NCBI GenBank assembly: GCA_011634665.1
Contig: WAEK01000006.1
Span: 2,610,001 to 2,674,000 of the forward strand
DNA from: Mortierella sp. BCC40632
Lineage: Eukaryota > Mortierellomycota > Mortierellomycetes > Mortierellales > Mortierellaceae
Reading direction: 5' to 3'
DNA length: 64,000 nt
Of this stretch, positions 21,901 to 35,000 are shown one piece after another. The translations under genes and the position numbers were made by a program. Position 1 is the stretch's first letter, and every line of letters begins with the position of its first letter. Under the pieces are notes generated by a model. It had not been told where the DNA came from and did not search any database. It saw only the letters and a list, made by a program, of their open reading frames with translations.

Positions 21901-24151
21901 AGGCCATTTTGATATTTTAGACGTCCAGGGACAGCCTCTCACCAATGTTCAGAATGTCACAAGCCCAGAGTCGAACAAGTCCCAGGTATTCAAATCGTTC
22001 TTTGACTGGCACAAGATAGAAATGGCCTGTGTGGACCACGGTTTCAGGTTTGGCAAGCGGTATGCACTGAGATCTTTTTTTGTTACTCTGAGCACGTTCT
22101 CTTGTTACGAGCGGTCCAATTAACTTTTACACTCACACGCTTTCTCTCTCATTATAGTATGGTGTACATCAACAAAGGCATGATTCAGCTCTCTGGTCCG
22201 CAGATCCCTGCCGGTGGCACACGGCAACCTGTCGTCAGCACATATGAACACAAAATCAAATTACCAGAGGCACTGTAGACACTGGTCGATGGAAGCGAGC
22301 ATTCGTACAATGTGGTCTCACGAAGGAGGAGGTCGAGGCCAAGATCGACACAACAAAATCGAGTATCAATGATCTGAAAAAGACACTGGATGATCCAAGA
22401 AAGATTGTTCGCACCTTGCGGAGACGTTGCACTGTCGCCGCACGCGCCTTTAGGCAGAGTTCACCGGAAGAGCGCCATCATCAGCTCGGACAACTCAAGG
22501 ACCAACAGTATCAACTGCGGATCGAAGAGCAAAAGCTCATGAAGCTGGAGGACGCTTATGCACAAGCGAAAAAGTATTTGAACTATTGGTCCCGGGTCCT
22601 TTCCGGGGCCAAGAGTACTGCTTCTAACTCATCTAAAAGCAAGACTGCGATGAACCCCAACAAACCGACCCTTACCATCTCGACTTGGGACCACAGTCGA
22701 GCAGAGGACACACCTCAAGGCATTGATATCTCTGACTTGGCGTCATCACACGGGACAAAGTCGCAAGCAGGAAGGACTCGAGTGGTGGCCACATGGGCCG
22801 AAGATCCTGGGCTGGTCAAGATGTCGGAAAACTTACCAGTGACTATTCCCGAAATCCAGGTCGCATTGAACCGCTTCCACGTTTTGGAAAGTAAGTTTAT
22901 GCAAAGAGAATACACCAAAGGTTGTTTTGCCAATTTCAAGCCCATTCTCATTCTGCTTACTTCTCTTTTTAGGTTTGGAGGATAGCGACATTAATCTTCC
23001 ACCACCTATGCCAAGAACTCTGGAGGAGAAAAAGCAGGTCCGGAAGGAGGCGAAGGCGTTGAAATTGCCCGACACCATCGCCATCACTGCCTGACAACTG
23101 AACGAGGTGTCAAGGACCCGAAAACTCGCCCAAGTCCGACAGGATCTCTTGAAACACAAGAAGAATGAGCTTGTACAACAGGCACTGGACAGCATTTCTT
23201 CCATAGATGCATCGTTTGCAAACGCCTCGACAATAAGCGCTGTGGAGACTGCCCAAGCAGCCAGAGCATCGGTGTCGGCGACATTGCGTGAATTTAACCA
23301 GACCCGATCTCTCGTCAAGGCCAAGAAGACTCAGGCCATTTTCTCCAGAAGGGCCCAAGCAGCACTCTGCAGTGCTGTACGGCGTCAGGCAGCTGAACGT
23401 GCCATCCAATCGCTACCACCTCAGGCACATGGTCTGGCCTCGGTCGACAAAGACAGTGGCTATTGCAGCCGCTGTTCCCGGTTTTGAGTTTCAGAAAAAC
23501 TCATCGACAAGGTTCTGCCACCCAGGCTACTGCACGAAGACCCGGCCTGACGTGCGATATGTCGGATTTGTTGGTGCGGCGGGATCTGCTGTTGGATCAC
23601 GCTTGGGAGGCCACGCCCGCAGAGGGGGCACCAAGATCCGCGCGGAGCACAGGCAGCACAGTGTAGTGTGCATCACTGACGAATTTATGACTTCGAAAAC
23701 TTGCCACCTGTGTTTTCAGAAAACGAGGCTCGCGCGCCAGCGTAGACTGATCGATGGCAAGTCCAAGATAGTTCGGATCCATGGTGCGGTCGAGTGTATC
23801 AACCCTGTATGCTGTGGCTTTCTGGCCGGGTACACGGTGAGGCCTCGGGACGGCCAAGCGAGCATGAACATTGCTATCGCAGGATTCACTGCTCTGGGGC
23901 TAGGTGAGGAGAACGGCGAGGAGGAAATGATGGGGAAAGAGGAGGTGATTGAGAAAAATATGGAAGTGGATGAGGAGGAAAAGAAGGAGGAAGAAAGTAT
24001 GGAGGTGGAGGAGGCCAAGAGTCCCAAGCCAAAGCGGGGCCGAAAGCCTATTCGACCTTTCAGGCCATATCAACATGAACACCAGTCGCTAATTGCTGGA
24101 TCCAAAACCCGCCCTCAACTCCCAATGCGGAGCCATGGGGGCTCCCTCTGA
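18954..24151 (+). pseudogene. Decayed Fanzor-like (TnpB-like RuvC/zinc-ribbon) gene, copy B
   Basis: Start MSVTIEIVPV at 18954. Introns are recognisable at 19705-19792, 20412-20504, 22060-22157 and 22891-22972. The order is an N-terminal module (LLLFKFVAENLGYTIFLFS), helical and acidic regions, a conserved block (HVALDAPLILISNAILGLLG, KKAGHFDILD), then the nuclease part. RuvC-I is eroded (TWAEDPGLVKMS against FAGTDPGIRTMS in copy A). GGHARRGGTKI leads to the alternative Glu motif ITDEFMTSKTCHLC, a zinc ribbon (CxxC...CINPVC) and RuvC-III (RPRDGQASMNI). Breaks: a shift near 19382-19385, a stop at 20286-20288, a shift near 21145, a stop near 22275, and a stop at 23090-23092 where copy A has Pro. 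The last frame then overlaps another from 23288. The C-terminus is an acidic/basic low-complexity tail. There is no XPG domain. The N-terminal module is unrecognised. Confidence 0.75.
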
Positions 24152-24569
24152 GAGGGATACACAAAGGTGGGCGGCAAGACTCAAAAAATGACCAAAATAT
24201 CTGATAAAAATGTGCCAAAATATCTGACAAAAATGTGCTAACAAAATGGGGTTTTCTTCTCAATATTTTAAAAACAGCTGTAGTAACCACATAGGAGCAA
24301 ATGGTCAATCGGTAGGTCTGTAAAGGTGGTCCAATCACCCTTAAGCTAATCGCCAGGCGTATTTTGCAAATGAGAGCATGCGTTCATGGTCTTTTTAACA
24401 CCTCTTTCTCGCTCCAGCTCACTGCCGGATCAGCGTTCGCCGACTTTTTTTTTCTTCTTTTTGCCAAGGACAAGACAGGGCAGGATTAGATCTCCCGGAG
24501 CCAAAGCATACCAAACGAAGAACCTCCCTTCAAAGAACTCACACACCCCAAATTTAAAAGACGACAATC
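24152..24569. other. Intergenic region between Fanzor-like copy B and BUD31
   Basis: This contains a two-unit tandem repeat, CCAAAATATCTGA(T/C)AAAAATGTG, at 24193-24238. A small GGTG/CACC hairpin lies at 24328-24342. The remainder is the BUD31 promoter with a T-run at 24445-24453. No gene seen. Confidence 0.5.
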
Positions 24570-25429
24570 ATGCCCAAAGTCAAATCCATGCGCACAAAGC
24601 GGGCCCCAGAGGGCTTTGATGAGATTGAGCCAACGTTGCTCGAGTTCCAGCAAAAGATGAGAGATGGTAATAACGAGTTTCTCTCTTTCTCTCCAGCTAT
24701 CCCTCAGGAATTCGCATCTCTTCTTTTTTTTTTTTTTTTCTGCTTTCAGTCTCTCGACCACATCAGGATCAGCTCACTTTTCAACAATCAGAGATCAGGA
24801 AGAACCAAAAGACAGCTAGATTGCATGCAGGAATCGCCGCCACCTTTTTCTTATCTCGTATGATAAATTGCCGCCATGCTAATGCTCCTCGGTTTACTTG
24901 TCCCCACCTTCTTAATAGCTGAGAACGATCCACATGAGGGCAGGAGGAAGGTCGAGTCGCTTTGGCCAATCTTTCGGCTGCACCATCAGCGATCTCGATA
25001 TGTTTATGAACTGTTTTACAAGCGCAAAGCCATCTCAAAGGATTTGTACGAGTACCTATTGAAGCAGGGATATGCGGATGGAAATTTGATTGCCAAGTGG
25101 AAGAAGGTAAATAGGATCGACTACATTATGGTCTTTTTTGCTTCGCTCTTGTCAAATTTACAATTATCTGAAGGAAAGGATCCTAACGATCTTTAAATTC
25201 CTCTTACTAGGCCGGATACGAAAAAGTATGCTGTTTACGGTGCATTCAACCTAAAGATACAAACTTTGGCACAACATGTGTCTGCAGAGTTCCCAGAGAC
25301 AAACTGGAGGAAGGCAAGGTGGTAGAATGCATACACTGCGGATGCAGAGGATGCTCTTCGGGAAGCGGCGCCACGTCAACAATCAAGGCGATCGGCAAGG
25401 GAGGCGAGTCTTCATCCAAGAGCAAGTAG
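24570..25429 (+). CDS. BUD31: BUD31/G10 splicing factor
   Basis: Exons 24570-24666, 24919-25106, 25211-25429; 504 nt, 167 aa. The protein starts [20 protein letters not shown] and contains the G10 hallmarks [40 protein letters not shown] and LIAKWKK. The Cys-rich C-terminal zinc cluster ([29 protein letters not shown]) follows. BUD31 is a core component of the activated spliceosome (Bact, near Prp19/NTC proteins), so it acts in nuclear pre-mRNA splicing. The length is close to other family members (about 144-157 aa), with a short extra Ser/Lys tail. Intron 1 contains a T18 run. The gene is intact and begins the uninterrupted host segment of the window. Confidence 0.97.
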
Positions 25430-25708
25430 AGTGCAACTCCCCTTCCTTTGCCTTTGAGGGCTTTAGACTGAACCATTGCTCCACTGGCTTCTTCTGCTAC
25501 TAAGCTATCTACAACTGTCATCGTCGTCATAATACAAGCTGTAAAATATAAACCTGAAGTCTCCACAAAAGACTGCGCCATGCTCAGTCGCGCGCGTGAC
25601 CTTTTTTTTTTTTTTTTTTTTATGTCAGCATCGCGCCTCTCTTTCTCTTTCTTCCATCCATTCGATCAGTACTCTCCACCAAGATCCCACGGACCATGTC
25701 GACTCAAA

Positions 25709-28495
25709 ATGTACCTTTACCATCTTAAACTGGATCTCTATGCAAATCTTACTCAGAGCTTTGACGCGAGAAGCACCACCGATCAACCTTCCCCCCTAGT
25801 AAACACAGAGCCAACAACCAGGACTAATTCAGAATCGCATTCGGATTCTCAGGAACACCCACCTCTCAACCTTGAAGAAACAAAGGCTTGTCTAGGCCTG
25901 ACCTCACGCTTCCAACGCCTGTTCGAACCTTTCCCTCACTCAGACCAGTCTCCAGCACGGTCATTACCTTGTCCTAGGCGGGACCACGATACAGAGCCTT
26001 TGTCAAAGACGCTTGACTATCGACTAGGACCAATTGTCATTTCTAGTCTTGACGACGAAAGCACGGGCGTTGTCTCAGGATCTATTACAAGTGCCACAAA
26101 AGGAGCCACATTAGGCGCAAGCACTACTTCGTCAGGCAAAAGGAAACCACCCAAGTCTAAAAAGACGAACCCTGCTCCTCCGTCCTCCAAAAGTAGAACC
26201 AGTGCCGACATGACAACTCATCAGGACACGATGGGCTTCCAAGACGCCGAGTCAGCAAAAGGCGTTCTAAGACTTTACAAGGATACGAACGAGATCACAA
26301 CAGGCGAACTCAGGTATCCTTCTGACTCTGATGAGAAGAATACAGAGGATGAGGACAAGTCAAAGGACAACAGATCAGATCCACAAACAGAGGCGCAGCA
26401 GCAACTAGGAAAGTCTCGGTCTCAAATTATCCACCCAGACTGGGAGACAACTGTTTGTGTTCTAGCCGTCCCAAGCTACATGTCTCCAGGCGACTTTTTG
26501 AACTTTGTAGGACCAGTCCGCTCAGACGTATCCCATTTTCGGATCATTCGGTAACGATCTCGCTTTTTTGTTTGTTTGTCTGTTTATTTTTCTCTGTTCT
26601 TAAAGAGTGTCATACAAGGTGGTTGCATCAAGATGCGACAGTTACTAACCACACGTTTCTTTATGAATGAATTTATTTATGCAGGGATTCCGTTCCGAAC
26701 CGGTTCATGGTCTTGATGAAGTTTCGATCTCGAGAAACAACGTCCGAATTCTACAGGCGCTACAATGGCCGAGCCTTTAGCTCGCTAGAGGTAAATCAAA
26801 AATCCTAATGACCTTCTCCCCCCTCTCCTCCAACTGTATTAATGGATTTTTAACCATTATTAATTTCGTGTACTCATCATACCTAGTCTCTTTTTACAAC
26901 AATAGCCAGAGATTTGTCATGTCGTGTACCTCAAATCAATAGAGATTCGGGCAGGATGCATGCCTCCTTATGCTTTCCCGTTCCTGAACGATGATCCATT
27001 CCTTCAGAATAATCCTCATCCCACCGCCTCACCAACCACCCCTACAGCCACCAACAAAACCCCTACCATCCCAAATCCGAATTCTGGAAATGAACCACTG
27101 ACACTAGATCCGCCTTCCGAACATCATCATGAGTGCTCTGCAACAATCATTTCACCCACACCAAGCCCCGACCACCCTTCCAACATGATAGAACTGCCAA
27201 CATGTCCCGTCTGTCTGGAGCGAATGGATTCTTCTGTAACAGGGTTACTGACCATCCTATGCCAACACACGTTCCACTGCCACTGTTTAACAAAATGGGG
27301 AGAGGGATCTTGTCCTGTTTGTCGATATAGTCAAAAGTCGTTCCGTTCAACGGCTACATCGATGAACCCAGGAATCGCAGCTTCTAGAGCCCTTCATCAA
27401 CATCGACTCGCAGCCATGTCTGCAAGAGCATCTTCTCAGGAACCCAGGGATGGTAGAGGCGATGTTGTAGGAGAGGATGTGGCTGCAGGACTGATTGCGA
27501 CCACAGACGGCGTCACAGAGGACCGGAATGAATGTGCCGATTGCGGATCGACAGAGAATTTATGGATTTGCCTGATCTGTGGTAATATTGGTTGTGGTCG
27601 ATATCAGGAGAAGCATGCCTATCGTCATTTCTATGAGACCTCGCATCTGTATTCACTCGAGTTGGAAACACAGCGAGTATGGGATTATGCAGGGGATGGC
27701 TATGTCCATCGACTGATCCAGAACAAGACCGATGGTAAATTAGTTGAACTCCCAAGCGCGACAGCGACCACTACAGATCGACTTGAACCCAACAGTCGTC
27801 ATTACCGTACTCAGGATGGTGGTGGAGGTGATGGTCGTCCCCGTCGCCCCGACGATGACTATGATGAAGTGGACACGATTGGACAGGAAAAGTTGGATGC
27901 GATCGGACTAGAGTACACATACCTATTGACATCGCAATTGGAGTCCCAAAGAATGTATTTCGATGCCCAGATGGCTGCCATGGCCTCACAACTAGCTCAA
28001 CTGACCAAGGATTCACAAAAGTGGGAGAAGGAGGCGATATTGCTGACAGAAAGAAACCTCGAGTTGGCCCAACATGCAGAGTCTCTTGAAAAGGAGAAAC
28101 TGCCCTCACTATCAAAAGAAAAGAAGGCTGTTGAAAAGAAACTAGAAAAGATACAAGAGAAACTCCAGTTGTTGGAACGACAGTATGAAGAAGAGAAGGA
28201 GATGAACATTGGACTTGTCAACAATCAACAAAACTTTCGAGATCAGCTCAAAGCAAAAGAGGAAGAGATTTTGGAGCTCCAGGAACAGGTTCGGGATATG
28301 ATGATCTACCTGGACACCCAGCAACGAGTTGAAGCGAGTCCACTCAAGGACGAAATTGTGGGTGGCACCATTGGTGTAGTGACAACAGCATCGCAGCCAC
28401 AACAACAAGGGGGTGCAAGTGGCAGTGGAAGTGGAAGTGCTCCAACAATGTCACCATCGACTAATAGTCATTCCCGTCGGAAAGGTCGTCGTTAA
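25709..28495 (+). CDS. ETP1: BRAP2/ETP1-type RING and ZnF-UBP ubiquitin ligase
   Basis: Exons 25709-26550, 26685-26790, 26906-28495; 845 aa. I chose the start MYLYHLKLDLYA, a typical BRAP2 beginning. An upstream in-frame stretch exists but is poly-Phe. A disordered N-terminal region is followed by an RRM-like BRAP2 domain (about residues 250-330; TTVCVLAVPSYMSPGDFLNF to HVVYLKSIEI). Next is a RING-H2 finger (from residue 416: CPVCLERM...CQHTFHCHCL...CPVC), a ZnF-UBP domain (from about 526: CADCGSTENLWICLICGNIGC...HFYETSHLYSL) and a long C-terminal coiled coil (about 650-800). Mammalian BRAP2 restrains Ras/MAPK scaffolds and nuclear import; yeast Etp1 is linked to the ethanol response. The C-terminal SRRKGRR could be an NLS. 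Confidence 0.95.
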
Positions 28496-28769
28496 ATAAA
28501 AAATAATGTTTACAAGAGGACCATCGTTGGTTGTAGGATGCGAATGAGACATATGACACACAAAAAAAGGGATTCCAGTAAAAGGATAAAAAAAGGTAGT
28601 GTACAAGTCTATTTCTACAGTTGGTTCTATCAGCAAACTAAAGAACGTGCTATTTTTTTTTTCTTGCTTAACAAAGTACTGCCTTCAAGTAGGTTAGTGG
28701 AAACAGAGGAGAGTAGGTATGGATACATGATAGTTTTTTGCTGGACAGAGAGATGCACTCACTCGCTCA

Positions 28770-31683
28770 CTAGAAGCCCTTTCCTTTTTCTTCCTCCAGC
28801 CCAACCAGTGTTGAGGCTGTGCTGGCCTCACTGCTTTCACTGTCGCTTCGCTTTCGATTTGAGTGATGATTCAATAACGCCTGGAATGACTTGAAGGCGC
28901 CACTGCTGCCCTTGCTGTCGGGACTACGCTTTGAGTCATCCTCGGTGGTGTAGGTAAAGTGTCTAGAGCTGGTTGGCGTCGAGGCATTGCTTGAATCCAT
29001 GTCCCTTTGCTCGGCACCAAGATCACTGTTCTGGGGATCCTCAATGGCTCCTTCCATAACACTCGATCCAGTATCTCTTTCAGTCCTTCGAGTCTTGCGT
29101 GTGCGCAACCAGTTTCTGAATCGGTGAAGATAGTAGACGGCCGTAAATATAGCCAGAATGACGACGCCAACACCTAGATACATGGCTACCCAAATCGGCC
29201 CGCCAGTGGTGTCCAGGAATGGGTAGAGCCAGAAACCGTCGACACGATAGACCAGATGAGCCTCAGCAAGGTACAAGAGACAAACGACGAGGACAATGAC
29301 AAAATGAGTTGGGATAAAGGGCATGGCGTTGATAAGGAATTCGATGGCAATCACGATAAAGTCACCACCGTGGAGTGAATAGTTTCGCCAAAGAGCCGCT
29401 GGGGGGATGTCGACAGCCATCATCCGTGCTTCTCCCTCGATCCCCTGATAGCCCCAGTACAGGAGGGGTACAATCACGCTACACAAAAAAATCAATAAAG
29501 AAGAGGTACAAACAGGTAAGTTGGTCTGTGGACCTGCAAGATCGCGTCAATTGGGTGTACCAAAAGATATTGCCTGAGCGGCTTTGGTCTCTAGACAAGG
29601 TTTGTATGTTGGCGCCGAACAGAACACCCGAAGAGATTGAATTTGAGCCTCTCGGTCCCTCCTTCTCTTTCACAGACACACACACATACACAGCCATTTC
29701 CCTCATGTATGCACCACACCCTCCATCTCGCCTGCCTCTCTCCCCTTGATTCCTCAGAAGATGCTTAGGGCAAAGAGACCGTTGCGCCTTCTCTCTGCAC
29801 TCTCACCAATGACTGGGACTCGACTCGATAACCCGATTGCCTAAGCCAATTGCAGCTGGTACTTACTGGAAGGTGCAGATGGTATGATAGAGGAAAAAGT
29901 TCATGTCCGTCAAGAGCCAATGCTGTCGCTCAATGGTTGTCCTATCGGTGATTTCGACAGAGGGTAACCCACCGGACTCGAGATAGTGAGAGTCGACGTG
30001 GTGATGGGCTGTATTTGCCTGTTGCATGCTGCCTGCATACCGCTGCTTTTGTGGCCGATGCTGCCGTTGCTCTCTGCGCCATTGACTGAAGGTGTGCCAA
30101 GAAACCGTCTATTGAGACACAAACGTTTTTGCGAAAATATGCGGGATGAAAGTCATCCAGTCCACAGAAGGGGGAGAGGAGGAAGAGGAAGGAGGGTTAG
30201 TGAGACGAATTGAGGTTGAACCTTTTTGTTTCCCATTGTAAGACTGAGAGGGGTACACGCACACACACACACACCTCCCCACTTTCCCACTCTCCCACCC
30301 TTCTTGTTATCTCTTCAAAGACACGCTGCTATCTCTTGTTGATCAGCACACGCCACGGACCAGGGTGTCTGTATTGAGAGTGAAGAACATCCGTTTCTTC
30401 CGTGCGCAGCTTTTGCCTAATGCTCCGCAAACCAAAATGGCTCGGACACTTGTTCGCCGCATCAACAACAACAACACGTTTCTGTGCCCTCACTACCCCC
30501 GGTCCAACAGGATCTCTACCAATGACGACAGGCTGTGAGCGAAAAAAATAAAAAAAAATAAAATAAAAAATAAAAAAAATTGGATGTTAAATATTCACCC
30601 GAGGAAGGAAAAAAAATCCAAAGCACGCTCTTCTGCTTGACGATGGGAATTGTGTGCAAAGAACAAAAAAGAGAGCACACGACAGCCATGCTAGCATTTT
30701 ACAACAGCAATTGGATGTGCAAATATCATACCTAATACCCAGTCTCCACTAACATCGGCTGATGTACACCTATATTTTCTCCCGTGGCTATTCTTTGCCT
30801 ACGCCCTCCTCTCCAGCCGTGATCCCCCCCTCTCCATCACATACCCACACGCACTCACTCGCTCACTCACTCACTCACTCACTCACTCAATATCCCTCTC
30901 AATCTCTCAATCTTTCTCTAGTGTCAGTCTTAAGGCACTTACTCCGAGATAAGAGATCAGGCCAAGATACGAAAGCTGTGTCAAATAGCAGAACGTATAC
31001 CTCGGTCGTTCAGTCAAGATCAGGTCTGCCAACAGCACAACAAAGGTGTAGACAAACAGAAACCCACGGATGACCAAGAGCCATCCTGTTGAGAGGCATG
31101 GCGACTGAACAATCACACTTGCTTTGGTCTCGGGTCTCTCTAAACCAAAGAATCGAGTGTAAAAGGAGTTCTGTATCCGGGGTGGGTGTCGTCCCCCTCC
31201 AATGGGTGCCTCCTGGTTCTCATATCCCTCGTGTGGTACTGAAGTGGAGGAAGAGGAAGGGGAGGAAGGTGCAGGATGCATAGAGTCGAGCAAAGAAGAA
31301 GGGGGTAGATGCGTAGGCAAGCTATGGCTTGGTTGACTAGTGTGCTCAAGGCTGCGCTTCACGGAAGAGACCCGATCCAATGCCTGATCTCCTTGCGGCG
31401 TCCAAACAGCCTGACTAATCAACGTCGCAGCACTCTCTGAACCGCCGCCATGGTCTCCTTTCGCCGAAAAGTCGATTACTGTCCGAGGCAAAGGAGCACT
31501 CTCCTGCATGGTATTGGCACCGTGCCTTGACTGCGAGTCAGGGTTGATATTGGCCAACCTGGGTGCTTCTGGTGGTGGTGAGTGCTGTGTTGTGGATTGG
31601 GGTGATGCAGTGACTAGATGTGGTTCATCCGAGGAGACGGCCGAAGGGCGTGGTGGCGGTGGTGAAGATGGAGTATTCTCCAT
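28770..31683 (-). CDS. Multi-pass membrane protein, FAR-17a/AIG1- or rolling-stone-like
   Basis: Exons on the minus strand: 30943-31683, 29867-30108, 28770-29478; 1692 nt, 563 aa. All junctions are GT-AG and phases agree. Residues 1-175 are Ser/Pro-rich and probably cytosolic. About five hydrophobic segments follow: GWLLVIRGFLFVYTFVVLLA, CYLTQLSYLGLISYLG, DMNFFLYHTICTFHVIVPLL, HFVIVLVVCLLYLAEAHLVY and IWVAMYLGVGVVILAIFTAV. They enclose the signature-like WRNYSLHGGDFIVIAIEFL and FWLYPFLDTTGG. FAR-17a/AIG1 and rolling-stone proteins share this His-containing layout; AIG1-type members hydrolyse fatty-acid esters of hydroxy fatty acids. I cannot separate the two families by eye. The C-terminal tail is Ser-rich. 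A 388-bp and an 834-bp intron are long for this window. Confidence 0.7.
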
Positions 31684-31939
31684 AGTTCCCAGGGAATGGA
31701 TAAAGGTTGAGATGGAAGAGTGAGTAGATGGGATATAGGATAGGGAAGGGAAGGGAAGCAATAAGCGAGATTGCTTGAGCAGTAAACCACAGAATGAAGA
31801 AGGAGAAGAGTGGATCGACAAAAAGAAGGTAAGCAAAGGGGAAGGGGGCCGAGGAGGGTGAGAAAGAGAGAGAGAGAGAGAGAACGAAGCAGGCGAGCGA
31901 GGATGGGAGGAGGATCAGCCGCCAAAGAAAAAAAAAAGG

Positions 31940-31994
<55 letters not shown>

Positions 31995-32042
31995 GAGAGA
32001 AGGAAGGAAGGAAGGAAGAAGGAAGAGAAGGAAGAGAAGGAG

Positions 32043-32080
<38 letters not shown>

Positions 32081-35000
32081 CCAGCTACGCCCCACACAGC
32101 GTAATAATAACAGACTGGAGACAAGAGATCGGAGAGAGCGAGTGTGTCTGTCCCCCTCACCCCCCTCCGCCTTTGGTGGAAATGAGACCGCTTTTCAGTT
32201 GCAAAAGCCCCAGTTGCCACCAACGGAGGAGAGTGATGATGATAAGCATCTCTCTCACAACGCCTCCTGTTTCCCTTTTACGCAGCCATCGTAATCCTTT
32301 CCTTACACACTCCCATTCGCACCCAGCACACGCATATCTACCCCTTGGGACCGAATCAAAATTGGCACTCGCGATCCTGGGGCATCTTTGGTCATTAGCT
32401 CGCCGATACGCTGGAACCAATACCTGCCTAGCTTTGTCGTTAGAGCCTGCCATTCCTGCACGAGCACACGTCTGTGGACCATGCCCTGCCGATCGCCCCC
32501 CCCCCCCACTCGCCTCCTGCTGCACCAACACTGATTCACCCAGTGCTCCCCTCACTTACTGCTAACGAATGAATAGGCATGGCAGGATAGAATTGGGGAC
32601 ACACTTACACTTCCATAACAGGCGAGATGGTCATCTCTCCTACTCGTCTCCTGCAGGCCGTTGCTGAAGGACGCAGAGAGAGGTGGCGACAAACGACCTA
32701 CCGAACGCCACGGTAGTAGTAGAAGAGTGACCAAAGTGGGACAGGGTGATAGACAGATCGCTGTGTGACTGAGGAATTCCAGTTGGAACCAACCTGCCTG
32801 TCGCGTCTTTTACAAGAGAGAATCGCCACACGTACAAGAGCCGCCAAGTGGATCTGCACAACATAAATGCGATCGTAACATCGTTGGACCCTTGGGCTTG
32901 GATACCAGTCAGAGATGAGGTCTCCAGCCTTTGTTGTTGTTGTTGTTGCTGTTTTCCTCATCCTCTTCTTCTTTTCTCTTCGTGACATGAAAAACTCTTG
33001 AATAGGAATCTGTCACTGCCAAGCACTAAAGGGAGTTGCTACTCTTCCTCTGGACTGTCAAGTAGAACATTACACCCCTTCGCCCAAGACAAAACGTTCT
33101 CGCGCTCACCCTCGACCTCGACTCACTCACCCACATGGATAGAATCCAAGATCAAAGATTTTATGTGGTTTCTAGACCTCATGGACGTGTTGAGAAGCAA
33201 TTCCGCCCTCAGTAATGACGTGGACTTATTCTTGGAGACAACTCTCTACTTTCGAGGAAACTAAGGATAGTATCTCTCTCCACTCAATATCAAACCTGAA
33301 TCACAAGGACTAATTATACTGTCGTCGCATAGGGTGTGATTATTCTCAAGTCTCTGACGAATATCCACTCCACTACGACAGTCGCACCTTATGGGATTTG
33401 ATTGAACTATGAGAGGGTTGTCCATGCCTTCGTCCTTTGTGGAGCTTGGTGTTGGTCAATTGCATGTGGCTATGTGACAGTGCACCACTTTTTTGCCCCT
33501 CTCTCCGATGCCATCCAAGCATCTTTTACACTCAATTCGAGAGAATAGCACCCCATGGATCCGATTCAATGTCATTCTCCGTCTGACTTCAACCGTTGCT
33601 GCAACCGACACATTGCTATCCATCATATCGACCGGAAACTTTTGCTGAAAAGAGGACAAGACAAAAAGGAAGATGCCAATGATCTTGAGAGGGTGTTCTA
33701 AGGTAAAAGGTCCCTCCTTCTCTTTCTCTCCATGGCCATACAAAAAAAAAAAAAAAAAAAAAAAAAATGAGCCAAACCACCTGTAAATGACCAGACACAG
33801 TTGATCCGAACAACCGCCGAGGGATATTCAAAAGTAATAAATGCCTCTACCGGGCCGGCCTAACGGACGCACTTTGATGATGGAATGGAATGCTTCTCTA
33901 TGTCATGACTAACAAGACTGGGCCACTTTGCATAACACGGAGGATTGCACTAGGAGCTCAATATGCCTCCTCCTCCTCCTCAAAAAAAAAAAAGTCAGCG
34001 GCCATAGCCTACACTCTGCTTTCTAGTAATAAAAAATACATGTTTTGAGACTACATGCATCCATCACTAATGTGCTACTACACCCATATCAATACCTTTG
34101 TCTCCATTGGTTGGCATAAATGAATAGTATTGATCCTTCTACACGACCAATTGGCAATCCTTCTCTTTCAGTACAATGATGCCTGCTGACACTTTCAATC
34201 TCTTTCTCCTACTCTCTCCCAAACTTCCCACCTTATCCCACGCTCCCTACCCACCTCCACCTCTCCAAAGGCCAAGAAGGACAGTCAACATTCTCCTACG
34301 TCTTCCTTCGATGGGTGGTTTTTTGCTTACTCTCTTCACGTCTCGTTACATTCCAAGTATGGCACGGTCCTCTCCCCTCCCCACCCCCTCACACACACAA
34401 ACGGAACTAATGGGGAAGAGCTTTTTTGTCCAACCAGAATGGATCCTTGTACAAGTCGTTGCACAACCAGATCAACGTTCTCAGGACTGACTAAATGAAA
34501 GGAAGGGGAAGAGGGCCCTGGGGGGGGGGACAATTGCTCTTGGATCAGTCACTTTTGAACTAACCAAGAGAGAAAGAGATGTATATGTATACCATGATAC
34601 ATGCCAGTACACCTGTCTCCCATCCATCGTTTACCCACCTGGTAAAGGAGAGAGAGAGAGAGAGAAAGAGAAAGAAAGGGCGCAAGGCGTTGCTCTTTAG
34701 GTTTCTGCTGCCCTCGACTGATTTGGTTGATTTGGGTTGATCAGGCACCATCCCAAAGCCACCCTTCCAACCTCCGACACACGAAAGGAGGGCTCTTGTT
34801 TTTTCTGGACTATAGACTCCTCCTCCTAGACGCATGCTGAGCTGAGGGACTCGCGTCATCGAGGCTCCGAAATATTGGCTCATTGATCTCGAGGTCAACT
34901 GCTGTGTCAATAGTCTACCGGGTTTGAGGAAAAAAAAGAAACGGAGCGATCCAAAGAACGGCACATTATCCGGAACACTTTATCATCGGGCTTGGGAAGG

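Noticed and set aside
31625..32565. Arg/Glu/Lys-rich frame on + and Phe/Ser/Leu-rich frames on -
   Set aside because: Simple-sequence translations of the GA and A tracts upstream of the membrane-protein gene.
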